Origin: Aquila chrysaetos chrysaetos
Taxonomy: Eukaryota; Chordata; Aves; Accipitriformes; Accipitridae
Reading direction: 5' to 3'
Length of the DNA stretch: 64,000 nucleotides
Assembly: GCF_900496995.4 (NCBI RefSeq)
Contig: NC_044006.1
Coordinates: 41,615,120-41,679,119 of the forward strand
Shown: piece by piece, positions 25,746 to 37,145 of the stretch
How positions within the stretch are numbered: the stretch's first letter is position 1
Layout: the number at the start of each line of letters is the position of its first letter
Made by a program: the position numbers and the translations under genes
The notes under the pieces: generated by a model
Told to the model about the DNA's origin: nothing
Seen by the model: only the letters and a program-made list of their open reading frames with translations
The model's database searches: none

Positions 25746-26253
25746 ACAACCTGGAGCGGAACAGTTAAGAATCTGAGACGAACTCTTTCTGTCCCTTCAC
25801 TCTCTGCATTCAGCACACCGCGCTCTGGCGTGGAAGGTCTGCTGAAAAGACCATTCATTTAAAATCTGGGCACAAATCACATTTTACGTGTGTTTATTTA
25901 ACTGCGCCAGGACAGAGCGAGCAAATCCCGCCAACCATCCCGTTGTTACGAAGGGCCCCGGTGCCCGAGGAATCAGCGCTTTTACCAAATGCTGAACTTG
26001 GGGCAAAACTGCGAGCATTGCCCCGGCAGCGAGCGTAGGAAAGGAGCGCTCCCGCCCGCGGAGGCAGGAGCAGCCTCGGGGGCTGTATCATTCCCAGGAA
26101 CAAAGGAGCGAATACAGTCGATACATTCCATAACGTTTACATTTTCCCGCGATTTTTTCTTAATTTCCCCTTAGAAGTAGTGACCTGGGCAAAGCACCCC
26201 GCTATCTAAAAGACACTGTTATAGACCTTTTAGAAAAACTAAGTCCAAGGCCG

Positions 26254-26270
26254 AGGTGAACTTCAGGTCA
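26254..26270 (+). promoter_or_regulatory. DR5 retinoic acid response element 5' of HOXA4
   Basis: AGGTGA, five bases (ACTTC), AGGTCA form a direct repeat with 5-base spacing, the RAR/RXR DR5 arrangement. The second half-site is perfect and the first differs from AGGTCA at one position. The AGGTGA-N5-AGGTCA form is typical of the RAREs of paralog group 4 Hox genes, and a 5' RARE is known for mammalian HOXA4. It lies 3.5 kb upstream of the HOXA4 start. Confidence 0.85.
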
Positions 26271-28890
26271 CTGCGTCTAACAAATATGAAAATGTCGCCT
26301 GGTGAAGGGCACGCCTTGTTATTTAACAAAGACTGTCAATGTGTAAGATTAATAAGAAACAAAATGCACACGGTGTCACTTTTCGGTCACTTTGAAACTT
26401 GGGACAGCCTCGCATTCAAGAGGGGAAAGCTGGGGCTAAATATATTCAAAATGGTTCAAATCAAATTCAAACCAGGCTGCTAGTGCGATTCTTCCTCCTC
26501 CTACCGCTCGCGGTGGAGGATGCCCGGGCACGGCGAAAGGTTGACTTGAATTATTATTATTGCTATTACTATTCTTGCTGTTATTATGATTTTTCTCTTT
26601 CGGGGTAATTACGTTTTAGCCGCGCGTGTGGAGGGTGGCAGGAGTGCTTGCCTGTTTCACAAGAAAAAGGGGGATCCCCCTTTCTGCCCTCTTTGGGTAT
26701 GTATGAGGTTGCCTCTTCTTGGTGCATGAAAATTGACTCTCTCCCTCTCAACTTAATTCCGGTGGGGTCCCCATCTCCTCTTCGGCCAGCCTTGGCCAGG
26801 AAACTCTCGCTCCTTTATTAACTGATTAAAGTCTCCTTCGCCAGTGAAAGCGAGCCTTTAGTCCTTTTGGAAAAAATAAGGGAGCTGGCCTATTTTTTTC
26901 CTCTCCCCTCCTCTCCTTTCTTTGAGAAGCTTAGGGTGATGCTACAAGTTTGTTAAAGGGAAGTACCGGGGAAAAAAAGGGTTTCTGAGATTGTTTATTA
27001 CAGCCATAAATCTTGCAGTAAAATGTCGAAATGGCCGTGTGCAAGATAACACTTGGTGGTCTTGGCTGGGTTCTTGTTTATGATAACAAAACCACAAAGA
27101 CATGGAACAGGCCTTTTGGAGGTCCTGCCTCAGCACATCTTCGCAGACTAATAGAACCACACGAAAAAAACAGACTTCAGCTGAGCGGCTCAGGTCACCT
27201 TGCAGATTTACAGTCGTACACAAAATTGCATCCTTCTCTCTGTAACCCAGCGCCAGAGCCCCACGGTAGAACGAGGCGCAGTGAAACAAGTATACTTTGA
27301 GATCTAATCACAGTAAATAATACGAAACAGAGCCCGGTCAGCTCGCCCAATGTAGCGCTGAGCTTACAAACCGAGACACCACTTTTCGTTGTGTTTCACC
27401 GTGGCTCGGGAGCACGGCAGCCTGCTGTACTGCCCTGGTCGTAGTGTCTCAGGACTTATGCCGAGGATAATATTTACCATAAGCCAGTGTAATTCATCTG
27501 GTGCTGTCCGGCAGGTATTTGTACGTATGTGTCTGTATGTGTGCGTGTACCTCTTTACACCGGGAAAACACTCTCTGCTCGTGGTGGACTTTGGCAATCT
27601 TTTATTTTTCACAGTCATGTAGGTGGGATCTTTATTCTTTTACAACACGGGTTGCTGGTGTTTTCTGGGTTTTTTTTTCTGTTGTGGTTTTTTTTTTAAA
27701 GATAAATAAAACAATCTCCTCTTTCCTGTCAAATGCGTGCTGTTGAACAGTTGCGGCTGTCTCTGTGTGCGTGTGTGTAACCGCATTTCCTCTTCACGCA
27801 GAGTAAATAGAGAAACTTATCTATTACCCCAGTTAAAGAGTTCCATAGATGTGCTGTTGGAAGTGAGTAAGTAAATGTGTTTTAACTCTCTTTACAAATT
27901 AGACATTCGCTAGGAGGAGGAAATGAGTGATTGTTTAGATAAGTACCCCAGTATACCCAAGTGCTGGAAATGTTCTAACATATTACAAGCCGTCTGCAAT
28001 GTGCGTGCGTGCGTGCGTGTGTGTGTATAAAATATAAATCGATACGATGTGTGTCTCGTTAGATAGAATATATATTCAAATAGAATTTTATTGCATGTAT
28101 CCATTATCTATAAAACTGCGAAAGACAATAATCTGAATTTAAACCAGGGTAACTGTTAATGTAATATCTTTAGGGGGGCAAGATCTAAACCGTATCGTAT
28201 TTACCCTTGATATATTAGCTGTATTTTCCCACACCAGCAGATGAGATTACCCACTCAGCAATTATATTCTCGAAGGGTGCGGTAAACATTTCTACGTGTT
28301 TATATGCTTTCCTAAAAAAAGAGGGGAAAAAAATCCGAAAAGTTCGCTTCTGACTCCGAACGTACCAGACTAGCTGACGTTCAATAAGCATTTTTTTTTT
28401 CCCCTTAGAATAAGAGCGTAATTAGTTTAACCATCAAATTTCAATTACCTAAGGTCAGGGCGGTTGCCTCTTTTCCCTCTGAGCTGCAAATATCGTTAAC
28501 AGTCTCAGTTTTAGCAACGCAGAAGTGCCCGAGTGCCCTCTCCCTCCTACGCCAGGGTTTGCGAGTTACTTCTGCGAAGGCGCTAGCGATTTCCCGTGGA
28601 ACAGAAAATCAAGAAATAAACCCAAGACGAGGCATACCAAACCGACGGACTTAAATTCGTAGTTTGGAAGCCGCTCCTCCGCGGGGAGGGATGCTCGCAG
28701 TGAGCCCTGCGGTCGCCGGTAGGAAGTATTTGATACCGTCGTGTCCGCCTTCCCCTCTCTCCCTTCCCCCTCTCCTCCCCGTTATTTTCAGGCTCGCTGG
28801 ATCCCTCACACCCCGCAAGCCACTCGAGGACTCTCCTCGGCCTCCCCGCCACCTTCATACTAACTTTTGCCTCTATTCCTCCAGTTAGCA
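26271..28890. other. HOXA5-HOXA4 spacer, right part
   Basis: No gene is seen. It includes GCCATAAAT at 27003-27011, a T-rich stretch near 27670-27705, a GT/GC microsatellite near 28000-28027 and AT-rich blocks up to the HOXA4 CpG island. Confidence 0.6.
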
Positions 28891-29800
28891 CGGCTTCAAA
28901 GGCGCAAAGGGCTAGCCCCGGAGCTCCCGGCCGCCCGCGGTCCGCAGCGGCGGGGCGCGGGGGGCAGAGCCCGGAGGGCTGCCGGTGGCCTGTGCCCGGC
29001 AGCCGCTGCCGCCCTCTGCCTGCGCGCAGCCCCCACTCCAGGCATGTGGAGATGGGCTCGTTTAAAAGGATTGTGCAACGCCTTGTGCAATGCCTGCCTC
29101 CCTCTGGATCGCGCAGCTGGGCTGCGCTCCGCTTCCTCGCCCCGCTTCCTACGCTCTCCCGCGGGGGAATGTAGGAACAAAAAGTGCTGGGGTGGGGGGT
29201 GGGGGGTTGGGGAAGACTGTCAGAGCTGGATTAGTTGTATCTCGCTTGACACCGCGAGTGCCGGACGCGGCCCCGGTCGGCGGGCGGGAGGAGCCGGGGT
29301 GCCGGTGAGGAGCGGACGCGGGGGTCCGGCAGCCCCCGGCGGGCCGCTCCCTCGGGCGGGCAGCCGCCGCCCGGGGAGGGGGCGCGGCGGCAGCGGCCCC
29401 CGCCAGCGGCCCCCGCGGTAGGTCCGCGGGCGCGGAGCTGCCCCGCGGCCCGCTCGCCCTCCTTCCATTTCCTGATCCGGGGTCCGCGGCCCCGCGCGGT
29501 AATTGGCGCTGGCGGTCAGGTGGTGATGGGGTGGCGGGGGGTGCGGGGGGGGGTGTGTGTGCGCGGGTGTGTGTTGTGTGTGTTGTAGGCGCTCCAGGGG
29601 TGGGAAGAGAGGAAGGGAGGGGAGTGCGGCGGGGAAGGGGGGGGGGAAGCTGGAGGCCCAAACTTTGGCAGCGGCGAGCACTTGACAGCAGCGGGAGGGG
29701 GAGAGGGAGGGAGGGGAGGGAGGGGGGGAAGGGGAGGGGCCTCGCCGAGCCCAGAAAAACGACAACGCGAGAAAAATTAGTATTTTTGCACTTCACAAAT
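28890..29800 (+). promoter_or_regulatory. HOXA4: HOXA4 CpG island and leader
   Basis: CpG-dense sequence grades into a G-rich purine tract (29585-29745) immediately before the start codon. The last 60 bases before the ATG are AT-rich and look like the conserved HOXA4 leader. Confidence 0.65.
29585..29745 (+). repeat. G-rich polypurine tract before HOXA4
   Basis: Repeated GGGAGG/GGGGAAG runs, nearly pure purine from 29687 to 29740, lie 60-200 bases before the HOXA4 ATG. The tract has many closely spaced G-runs and is therefore capable of G-quadruplex or triplex formation in DNA or leader RNA. Confidence 0.7.
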
Positions 29801-29802
29801 TA

Positions 29803-30406
29803 ATGACCATGAGTTCGTTTTTGATAAACTCCAACTACATCGAGCCCAAATTCCCTCCCTGCGAGGAGTACACGCAGCACAGCGGCAGCGCCGGCAGCTC
29901 CGCCGGCTACCACCCGCACCACCCGCACCCGCACGCCCCGCCGCCGCCGCCGCCGCCGCCGCACCTGCACGCCGCGCACCCGGGCCCGGCGCTGCCCGAG
30001 TACTTCCCGCGGCCGCGCCGGGAACCGGGCTACCAGGCTCCTGCGGCGCCGCCGGGGCCGCCGCCGGGGCCGCCTCCCGAGGCGCTCTACCCCGCGCAGG
30101 CACCCTCCTACCCCCAGGCGCCCTACAGCTACAGCAGCGCCGGCAGCGCCGCCCCGGGCCCCGAGCAGCCGCCCCCGGGCGCCTCGCCGCCGCCGCCGCC
30201 GCCGCCGCCGCCCGCCAAGGGCCACCCCGGCCCGCCCCAGCCCCTGCTCCCAGGCCATGCCCTGCAGCGCCGCTGCGAAGCGGCCCCCGCCGCCGGGGCC
30301 GGCACCGGGCCTGGCTGCCCGCTGCTGCCCGACAAGAGCCTGCCCGGGCTGAAGGGGAAGGAGCCGGTGGTCTACCCCTGGATGAAGAAGATCCATGTGA
30401 GCACGG
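29803..30406 (+). CDS. HOXA4: HOXA4 homeobox protein, exon 1
   Basis: Exon 1 encodes residues 1-201 plus one base of codon 202. It starts MTMSSFLINSNYIEPKFPPC, the Hox4 N-terminus; the ATG at 29803 is preferred over the in-frame ATG at 29809 because MTM is conserved. The middle is extremely Pro/Ala/Gly/His rich with runs of eight or nine prolines encoded by CCG repeats. KGKEPVVYPWMKKIHVS ends the exon, with YPWM at residues 191-194. The donor GTGAGT is at 30407, phase 1. The full protein is 310 aa, against about 320 in human. The proline expansion is stronger than in mammals and fits avian GC-rich exons. Confidence 0.97.
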
Positions 30407-30891
30407 GTGAGTTGCCCTTGCCAGGGGGAGGTGGGGATGCGCCTGCAGAGGAGGGAAGGGGGGAGGGTGCTCCCGGGGCCGGGATGGGTGGTTGCGTGTG
30501 TGGCTTTTTTTTTCCCCCTCCTGCTCCCTCCGTGTTTCCTAATAAAAAAAAAAAGTGAGAAACCTTTTGTATCCGGGGTCCTTTATCAAAAGATTTACGA
30601 GACGCCAAACTGTTAGGGCAGTAATTATAGCCCCCATAAATTTAATTGCCCTGCAGTGGCTCTGGGCCATGTGTCTTTGAAGCTTTTCTTCTAACCCAAA
30701 TGCCCATCACCATTTTTTATTGCTCCTCGATTGTCCCCACTGTCGATAGGCTGTGAAACAATTTTTCTTGCCGTTTATGTATCTTATGTGAACCTGATGT
30801 CAAGTTATTATATAATGATTATGTCCCATCGCTTCCCCCCCCTTTCTTTCTCCTCCGCGTGTGTGTGTGTGCCCGTGTGTGCACGTTTCAG
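30407..30891 (+). other. HOXA4: HOXA4 intron (phase 1)
   Basis: The short intron of 485 bases runs from GTGAGT to CGTTTCAG, with a GT repeat just before the acceptor region (30860-30880). No coding sequence is seen. Confidence 0.93.
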
Positions 30892-31220
30892 TCAATCCCA
30901 ATTACAACGGAGGGGAGCCCAAGAGGTCTCGCACTGCCTACACCAGACAGCAGGTCCTGGAGCTGGAGAAGGAGTTCCATTTCAACCGCTACCTGACCAG
31001 GAGGCGACGCATCGAGATCGCGCACACCCTCTGCCTCTCCGAGCGCCAGGTCAAGATCTGGTTCCAGAACAGGCGCATGAAGTGGAAGAAAGACCATAAA
31101 CTGCCTAACACAAAGATGCGCTCCTCAAACCAGTCCACACTGAGCCAGCAGTCCAAAGCACAGACACAGGGCCACCCCCATCCGCTCGATGGGGCTACAC
31201 CCAACGCAGCCGCGCTATAA
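30892..31220 (+). CDS. HOXA4: HOXA4 homeobox protein, exon 2
   Basis: Exon 2 completes codon 202 (GTC, V) and encodes residues 203-310. [18 protein letters not shown] leads into the homeodomain (residues 211-270), which carries the Hox4-type [10 protein letters not shown] and [19 protein letters not shown] Ser/Gln-rich tail follows to TAA 31218-31220. No disruption is seen. Confidence 0.98.
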
Positions 31221-31548
31221 ATACGTTTTTGTTTGTTTGTTTGGGTTTTTTTTAATATATATATATATTTACCTATCTATTGGGGTTTTCCAGCTGCCCC
31301 GTGGTGGAGGCTGGCCGTTTGGACCAAACAACTGTGTAAAACAAAACAGGAGCAGGAAAGGAAGACGAGACGTGCCCAAGAACGGGCACATGTTTAAACC
31401 AAAACCCGGACGATTGTCTACATTGTATATAGATAATGGTTCCATGCCCATCATTTTTTTTCTATTTATGGAAATGCTCTCTTGCCCTCGGTGTAAAGAG
31501 AGGGCTGGATGCTGTCACGGACGAATTCGCTGTACCTAAGACGGACTC

Positions 31549-31579
<31 letters not shown>

Positions 31580-32050
31580 GAGAACACTTTAAAAATAAAA
31601 GACGGTTAAAACAAAGCAAAGACCTCGTGAGACACTTGTATAAGGCATTGACTTGAATAGCGCTGTTTCGTGGCGTGTTCGTGGATTCCCGTGTGAGTGT
31701 TTGAGAGTGCACACGCACGTGTGCACATACACCAACACGGGACAGAGAACGAACACGTCCACGGGAGGTTAAAGACTTATGAAAAATGTCTCCTCACGCT
31801 GTCTAAAGGAAAATGTTTTATGTATCAAAGGTAACTTAACTGGTTTTAAGTGTAGCCCCCGCAGTAGCTGTGATCTATTAGTTTTTCTCCACATTCCCTA
31901 TTGCATTTATTTAAAGAAATATTGCTATAAAGGCTGTTGCTGTCTTCATATTTGGCACCGTCTAAATCGTTTGGGTCCATGTACAATTTGTGGATTTTTG
32001 GTGTAATGTATAACAGTGCCAAATGCTGGTAATAAAGATTATTCTGTACA
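31221..32050 (+). other. HOXA4: HOXA4 3'UTR with poly(A) signals at 31594 and 32031
   Basis: Two AATAAA signals (31594-31599 and 32031-32036) offer short and long 3'UTRs of about 0.4 and 0.8 kb. A T-rich run of about 20 bases precedes the first signal. Confidence 0.65.
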
Positions 32051-32913
32051 AAAGAATTAAACGCTTGAAACACAAGTCCACTCAGTGCTGTTTCATCCAC
32101 CTTGTGCTTGGCTGGTGCTGGCACCAGAAATGGAAAACGGTTTAATGTCTCTTTTTAACTTGGATTCATCTTGTCAATAAGGTAATGGTTGCTTTAAATT
32201 TAGTGAAAAACGTCCTGACTCCGAATTGCCTGGCTGGTAAAAAGAGCCCTGTAGGAAGAGGAAAGGTCTTGCTTCATTGTATAGGTGAGTGGTATTCTCT
32301 TCAGCGGACTTAGGGCAGAATTAGCCCGGCTCTCCATCGCTGTCTGTACGACTATTTTCAGCTGCGTTACAGAGAAACTGTGCTTCTGCTGGGAGCCAAT
32401 AAGCTCCCATGACGGGTTTTGCTGGAGGAGAAGTCACACATGCTCCCCATGATAACACTTTAAATCTTTAGCCAGTCGTGATTTATTCGTTCATTTTCGC
32501 CCTATTGTAATTTCTCAATTGGCTAGCACTTTTGAAGGGGAATACATGGGCGGTAACCTAAAGTTACTCTAAGCTGCCTTTTCTGTTTCTGTTTCCTTTT
32601 ATTTTCTTTTTAAGACTATTTTGAAATGTGTTGAGAAAGCCTCGGCAGAAACATGAATTTGGGTACAATTCAAGAGGTTTGTTTGATCGAGATTGTAGAA
32701 ACGATTGTGACAAAATGGGCTTCAAGTGGTTCCAGCTCAGGCTGCACATCTCGCTGCTTCCAGGCAGCTAAGGAGGGCAGGCAAAGCGGAGCTGCTAACG
32801 GGGAGCCTTGCTCAGGGCTTCCACAACAGAGAGTAGGACTGAGCCGGGTAGGAAAAGGCTTGGAAAGGAGCTCAAGTGCTAGTAAAGCTTCCAGGGAAGG
32901 CCTGGAGGCCAAG

Positions 32914-32935
32914 ACTTACTTACTTACTTACTTAC
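32914..32935. repeat. (ACTT)n tandem repeat, about 5.5 copies
   Basis: Perfect tetranucleotide repeat in the HOXA4-HOXA3 spacer. Confidence 0.85.
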
Positions 32936-33911
32936 CCAAATACATCCGAGAGGGATTTTTGGAATCAGTGCTTCTCTTCGCACGAGTGAGGCTGCCAGGA
33001 CCGGGTGCATCATCACCCCCTGGGTAGGTAGCACCAGGCCCCAACAATATTGCCAGCATCCCTGCCTGGCCATGGAACACGGATCATCCCGGAGAAAAAT
33101 GTTAACGTGCCACTGGCAGAGCACGTTCAGCATCAGAGAGGTAGCAGCTGTAAATACCCTCAGCAAACACTGCTATCTCCAACCCTGACCAAGGAGCAGG
33201 CCTGAAAAACGCACTTCCAGTCACATATTGCCGTTTACTAAATCCTGAATTGCCAGCTGCCTCCTTATAAAGGGAGAAAAATATAGCTGTAAGTGAGGTA
33301 GCTACTACCCACAAGCATGTAAGCTTGAGAATCCCTCAATATATTGAGAGGCAAAATTAGCACAACCGCGCAAAATTCCGGCTGAAACGTATTAACTGGC
33401 GAGGCAGGATTTCTTTAGTGTGTAGCCTATGTCTATAAACCTGGTTTGCTCCCATTGTAAAGAGAAATGAAATCACGCTGCAAATAGCAATTTTAGCGAG
33501 AATCATTAATCACCTCCTACAATAAATACTTCTTTGTAATTCAACAGCGGTTCTGAAAGGCATTCTCTTGGAAAAGTCTGTGAAGACGCAAAGGATTTTC
33601 CCGGGAAAAAAAAAAAAAAAAAAAGCGGTCATGTGTAAAGACACAGCATCTTGGCTGTCTGCTAAAAAAATGTACACTCTCTTGCTGGAGATTGAACCGC
33701 GGACTGCAAAATACCCCCATGGCAGATTATCGTCGTTTAAGGTAAATTTTCCTTTTTCCCCCCTTCCCCCCTGTGCTGGGAGCGGGACGCTGCTCCCGGG
33801 CTGGGAGCCCTCTGCTCCCCATCCCATACCGCCCGTCTTTACAATAACTGCGAAAATTACATCGTCCAGTTTAAATTCTCGCATTGTGCTCCCTTTGCTA
33901 AGGCAACCGGG

Positions 33912-33928
33912 AGTTCACCGAGAGGACA
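33912..33928 (+). promoter_or_regulatory. Imperfect DR5 half-site pair 3' of HOXA4
   Basis: AGTTCA, five bases (CCGAG), AGGACA. The first half-site and its start of spacer resemble the HOXA1-type RARE (GTTCACCGA). The second half-site has a mismatch at a usually conserved T. It lies 2.7 kb downstream of HOXA4, a position where other Hox4 genes keep neural RAREs. Confidence 0.3.
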
Positions 33929-34499
33929 AATTTTCTATCCCATTAATTGTTTTTTTTGGAGGAGCAGACTGACCCTTCAAACCCTTGACCTTTAAAGACA
34001 GTATTCTTTTTAATCCGGCACTTGGACCTAAATGTCTCTTCCCCCCCCCCCCTCTCTCCCGCTCTCCCGGTGTCTCTCACACACGGATTTATCTGCTCTG
34101 GCCACAAAGGCGAGCGCGGCCCAAAACGCTGGAAGTGGAAGTTTGTCAATATTTCAAAGAAAGACCAAATCACCTCGGAGTCAATTTGCTGGCCGCAGGG
34201 AACGCCACGCCGTTAACCCCGGTACCCACCTCCCCTCCACCCACCAAGAAAAATGCTCCTTTTCCAAGATCCCCCTCCTCGTTTCTCCTGCAAGCTCTTG
34301 CTATACCTGGTGTTTTATTACACAGGGAACTCAGCTGTGACAAGCGCCTTGTGGTATTTAATAACTAGAGCCATCCTGCATTGGAGGCTTACCCAATGGT
34401 GAGACTTCTTTTTTTCTTTCTTTCTTTCTTTTTTTTTTTTTAATTTTTTTTTTCCTTCAGGGTGCTTGCCGTCCCGTGGCCTTCTTGTCCAGTGTTTGT

Positions 34500-35050
34500 A
34501 AACACGGAAGGGGTGGGGGGAGCCCTCACACAGGCAGAGATCCCGACAGGCTTGCCACGAAACTCCAGCCCCCCCGGTTCCCACCCTTTCCCCGCGCTGA
34601 GGCCCGATCCGGGCAGCCTCGGGCCCGCCCGCCGTTCCCACACCTCCGCCGGAGCCGGCCGGGCGGCGGGGCCCTGGGGGCCCCCGCACGTCGCTGCCCC
34701 GGGGAGGCGGAGGCTCTTGCCGGGTCCGGAGCCTCACGGCCTGGCCGCCCTGCGACGTGCGGGGGGGGTCGCCCAGGGCCGTCCCCTCGGGCGCGGCCCT
34801 GCGTGGGCGCCCAAGCCCGGCCCACGCAGGGTGCCGGTGGGGTCGGGGCTGCCGGCGTGGGCCGGGGAAGCTCCGCGGCCGACTCCCCCCGGCCCCGGGC
34901 AGCCCTCCTGGCTCCGCCCGGGCCGGCGGACGGGCAGTACTGACCGGCGGAGGGCAGCCCGGGGCATGCCACCGCCCCTGATGCTCCCCTGTCCCCCTGC
35001 CAGCAGCGCTCAGACCCCCTCCCACTCCCCCCCTGCAGGCAATGAGGATC
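34500..35050. promoter_or_regulatory. Orphan CpG island in the HOXA4-HOXA3 spacer
   Basis: GC- and CpG-rich sequence lies more than 3 kb from HOXA4 and 14 kb from the HOXA3 coding start, with no coding gene. Overlapping long frames on both strands reflect lack of stops. HOXA3 has distal non-coding first exons in mammals, so it might be an alternative HOXA3 or non-coding RNA promoter. Confidence 0.45.
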
Positions 35051-36838
35051 GGGGTTCAACTGGTTAATTTGGGGGGGGGGGTGTGTAAAGCTGCCCCATC
35101 TCGCTGTACGGAGCGGGACAAACCCATGTCATTAATGCCCAAGCACGCTCCCTAGAAACTGAGGAGCTGTCAAAGCCAGCAGAGATTAGGGGACCCAAGT
35201 ACGAGGATCCCTGCGCTCGCAGATAAAGGTGTTGCGTCTGTTCTGGAGGAGATATTGAAATTTTAATCTTTAGGGTCACGTGACTCATTAAATAATTAAT
35301 GCAGATAGTCAGGAATGGATCTGTGGCCGTCAGTCCTCACTAGGAGTGATTCTCTCAGAAGTGAAACTCAACTCCTTATTACTGGAGTTTGTTTTTCTTT
35401 CTTTTCTTTTTTTTTTTTTTTTTTTCCCTTTAAAAAAAACCCCACCTGATTTATCTTGAAAGATTCTAAACTTCTTAAGCAAGCAGTAGGGTCTGTGTTG
35501 GTAAGTAGGTAGTGTGTATTTCTAGCTTGATGACTTTAATTGTTTGTGCTTGCTTTGTCTGCTGAGCATTTGCTTAACAAGTTTAATATTTAGAAATGTT
35601 AAATCTTTGTTTTAGCTGCCTTGTGGTCACATTACGGCTTTTGGTGATTAAGTGTTACCGAGGCAAACACATTTGATAATGTTCTAATTCACACTGTGGA
35701 AGGCTGGGTGCCACAGTGCAGGAGGACCTGCTTTGTTCAATTTTCCTGGCGTTAATAAATCACCGGCTCCTAATGCAGGGCCAAAAAAGCAATGGAAAGG
35801 CAGTGAGCATTGCAAAGGAAAAGTCATGGGCGAATTTCTCTATGACTCATTAGTCTGAACGATTTATGTACGAACTTAAAGTGCCGCAATGAATATTAGA
35901 GTTTGAGATAACAACAAATTAAAAAAAAAAAGTCATAGCGTTTGTAAAGTGCTTTATTGCTACTTAGCAACTCTTTCAAGAAGCAGCATATCTTAAAGGA
36001 CTGTGGCAGCGTAAAATATGGTGGCGTGACTTAATAGCTCCAAAATAAATAACAGAAAGTCGCTGGCACCATTTTCAGATACACGCTTCATATTTAACGC
36101 GAGTGGGGCAACCCAGTCACGACACGCTTGATCGATGGTTATTGCCGTTTGTAACATGACTATTGATTAGGGATCAAAACCGCTAAGGTATGAGTTTGAG
36201 CCTAAAATGCCAGGGGGTTCCCCCGGCGCTGGAGCCGAGTGGAGGGAAAGGTAGAGCTAAGAATAACCCCAGGCAGCAGCGCCCGGGCTCTGCGATTGCA
36301 GATTGAACTTTCCATTTTCTTTTGTGTTTGCCAGTAGATTTTAACAGTCAGCGCTCTCAAATTTATGAGACGGCAATAAACAGCTTAGTAGGCTATTATT
36401 GCATGATTTTATGTAGGCTGGAGTTCAACACCAAATTTAAAATTATTAGCGTAATTATGGAACTACTAAATTACCAAAGCAAAGTCTCTGCTCGAAAAGT
36501 TCTCCCAAGACAGACTTAATATTTCCAAGGTTCAGATGACACCCTTCCGCAAGAACTGTGTTATTTAATTATTAACATTTACATTTACTGACAATTTTAA
36601 GATGCGTTAGATGGCTTTTATTAGCGAGAGTGAATACGGGGGGTACATTATTATATCTGACAAATTCATATGTAAACGTGATTCAGTAAGTGGCATGCGA
36701 ATAATCTGACTATTGTCTTTTTGGATTGTGCAATAGTGTTTATTTTAGGGGAAGAGAAGCCGTCCAGTTTGGTTTTTTTTTCCCCCTTTCCCTGCTTCAA
36801 TGGCTTTCAGTGTGTCTAAAAAAAAAAAAAAATGTTTT
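35051..36838. other. HOXA4-HOXA3 spacer, part 2
   Basis: No gene is seen. The sequence is AT-moderate and non-repetitive apart from a T-rich run at 35400-35425, and has the look of conserved non-coding DNA. It holds a canonical PBX-HOX site at 36129-36138. Confidence 0.55.
36129..36138 (+). promoter_or_regulatory. PBX-HOX site TGATCGATGG
   Basis: A perfect match to the bipartite consensus TGATNNATKR, of the TGATnGATGG kind used in anterior Hox autoregulation. No MEIS site (TGACAG) was found next to it. Confidence 0.45.
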
Positions 36839-36908
36839 GGGCCCGATCCCGCTTCAGTGAGGTCAATTGTTAGTCTCTTATTGCACTAGTGGTGGCAGGA
36901 TCGGGCCC
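36839..36908. repeat. Inverted repeat with 11-bp perfect arms (hairpin or MITE relic)
   Basis: GGGCCCGATCC (36839-36849) and its exact complement GGATCGGGCCC (36898-36908) flank 48 bases. Pairing continues inward past one mismatch (GC with GC). This unit of about 70 bases resembles ancient palindromic interspersed elements with GGCCCGATCC-type ends that I recall from reptile and bird genomes. No clear target-site duplication was identified. Confidence 0.6.
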
Positions 36909-37145
36909 CGGCTAACCGTTTGAATAAAAGCCCAACCACAATACGCCCCGCATTTAAACTGGAACCCTTTCCGCGTTTTATTCAGCAGAGATGAACACCA
37001 CGACTTGTGTTTAATGTCTGTTCTTGATTAAATGATCCTAAACAAAGGTTTCCCAGAGGAAAATAAAGCAGACATTCATGTAACAAGAGTTTGGAATGAC
37101 AATATTTCCAAACACTTGGAGACAGAAGGCATAGCTGTCTACGGG

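Larger units (their letters stand above)
18696..26200. other. HOXA5-HOXA4 spacer, left part
   Basis: There is no supported gene in 7.5 kb. Notable items are A31 at 18977-19007, a TATAAAAAG box adjoining CACGTG at 19447-19462, TTTATGGC at 20807, a CA microsatellite near 21008-21027, GCCATAAA at 21694, paired half-sites AGGTCA/GGGTCA at 23940-23960 with 9-base spacing, and A29 at 25713-25741. Much of it is balanced-composition single-copy sequence of the kind conserved between vertebrates; this could not be tested here. Confidence 0.6.
32051..34440. other. HOXA4-HOXA3 spacer, part 1
   Basis: No gene is supported. It contains a CTTA tandem repeat (32914-32935), an imperfect DR5 (33912-33928) and a C-rich run near 34042. 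Sequence around 33340-33600 is AT-rich and non-repetitive. Confidence 0.55.

Noticed and set aside
33970-33994. TGACCC and TGACCT half-sites as a nuclear-receptor element
   Set aside because: Spacing of ten bases does not fit a known receptor dimer.
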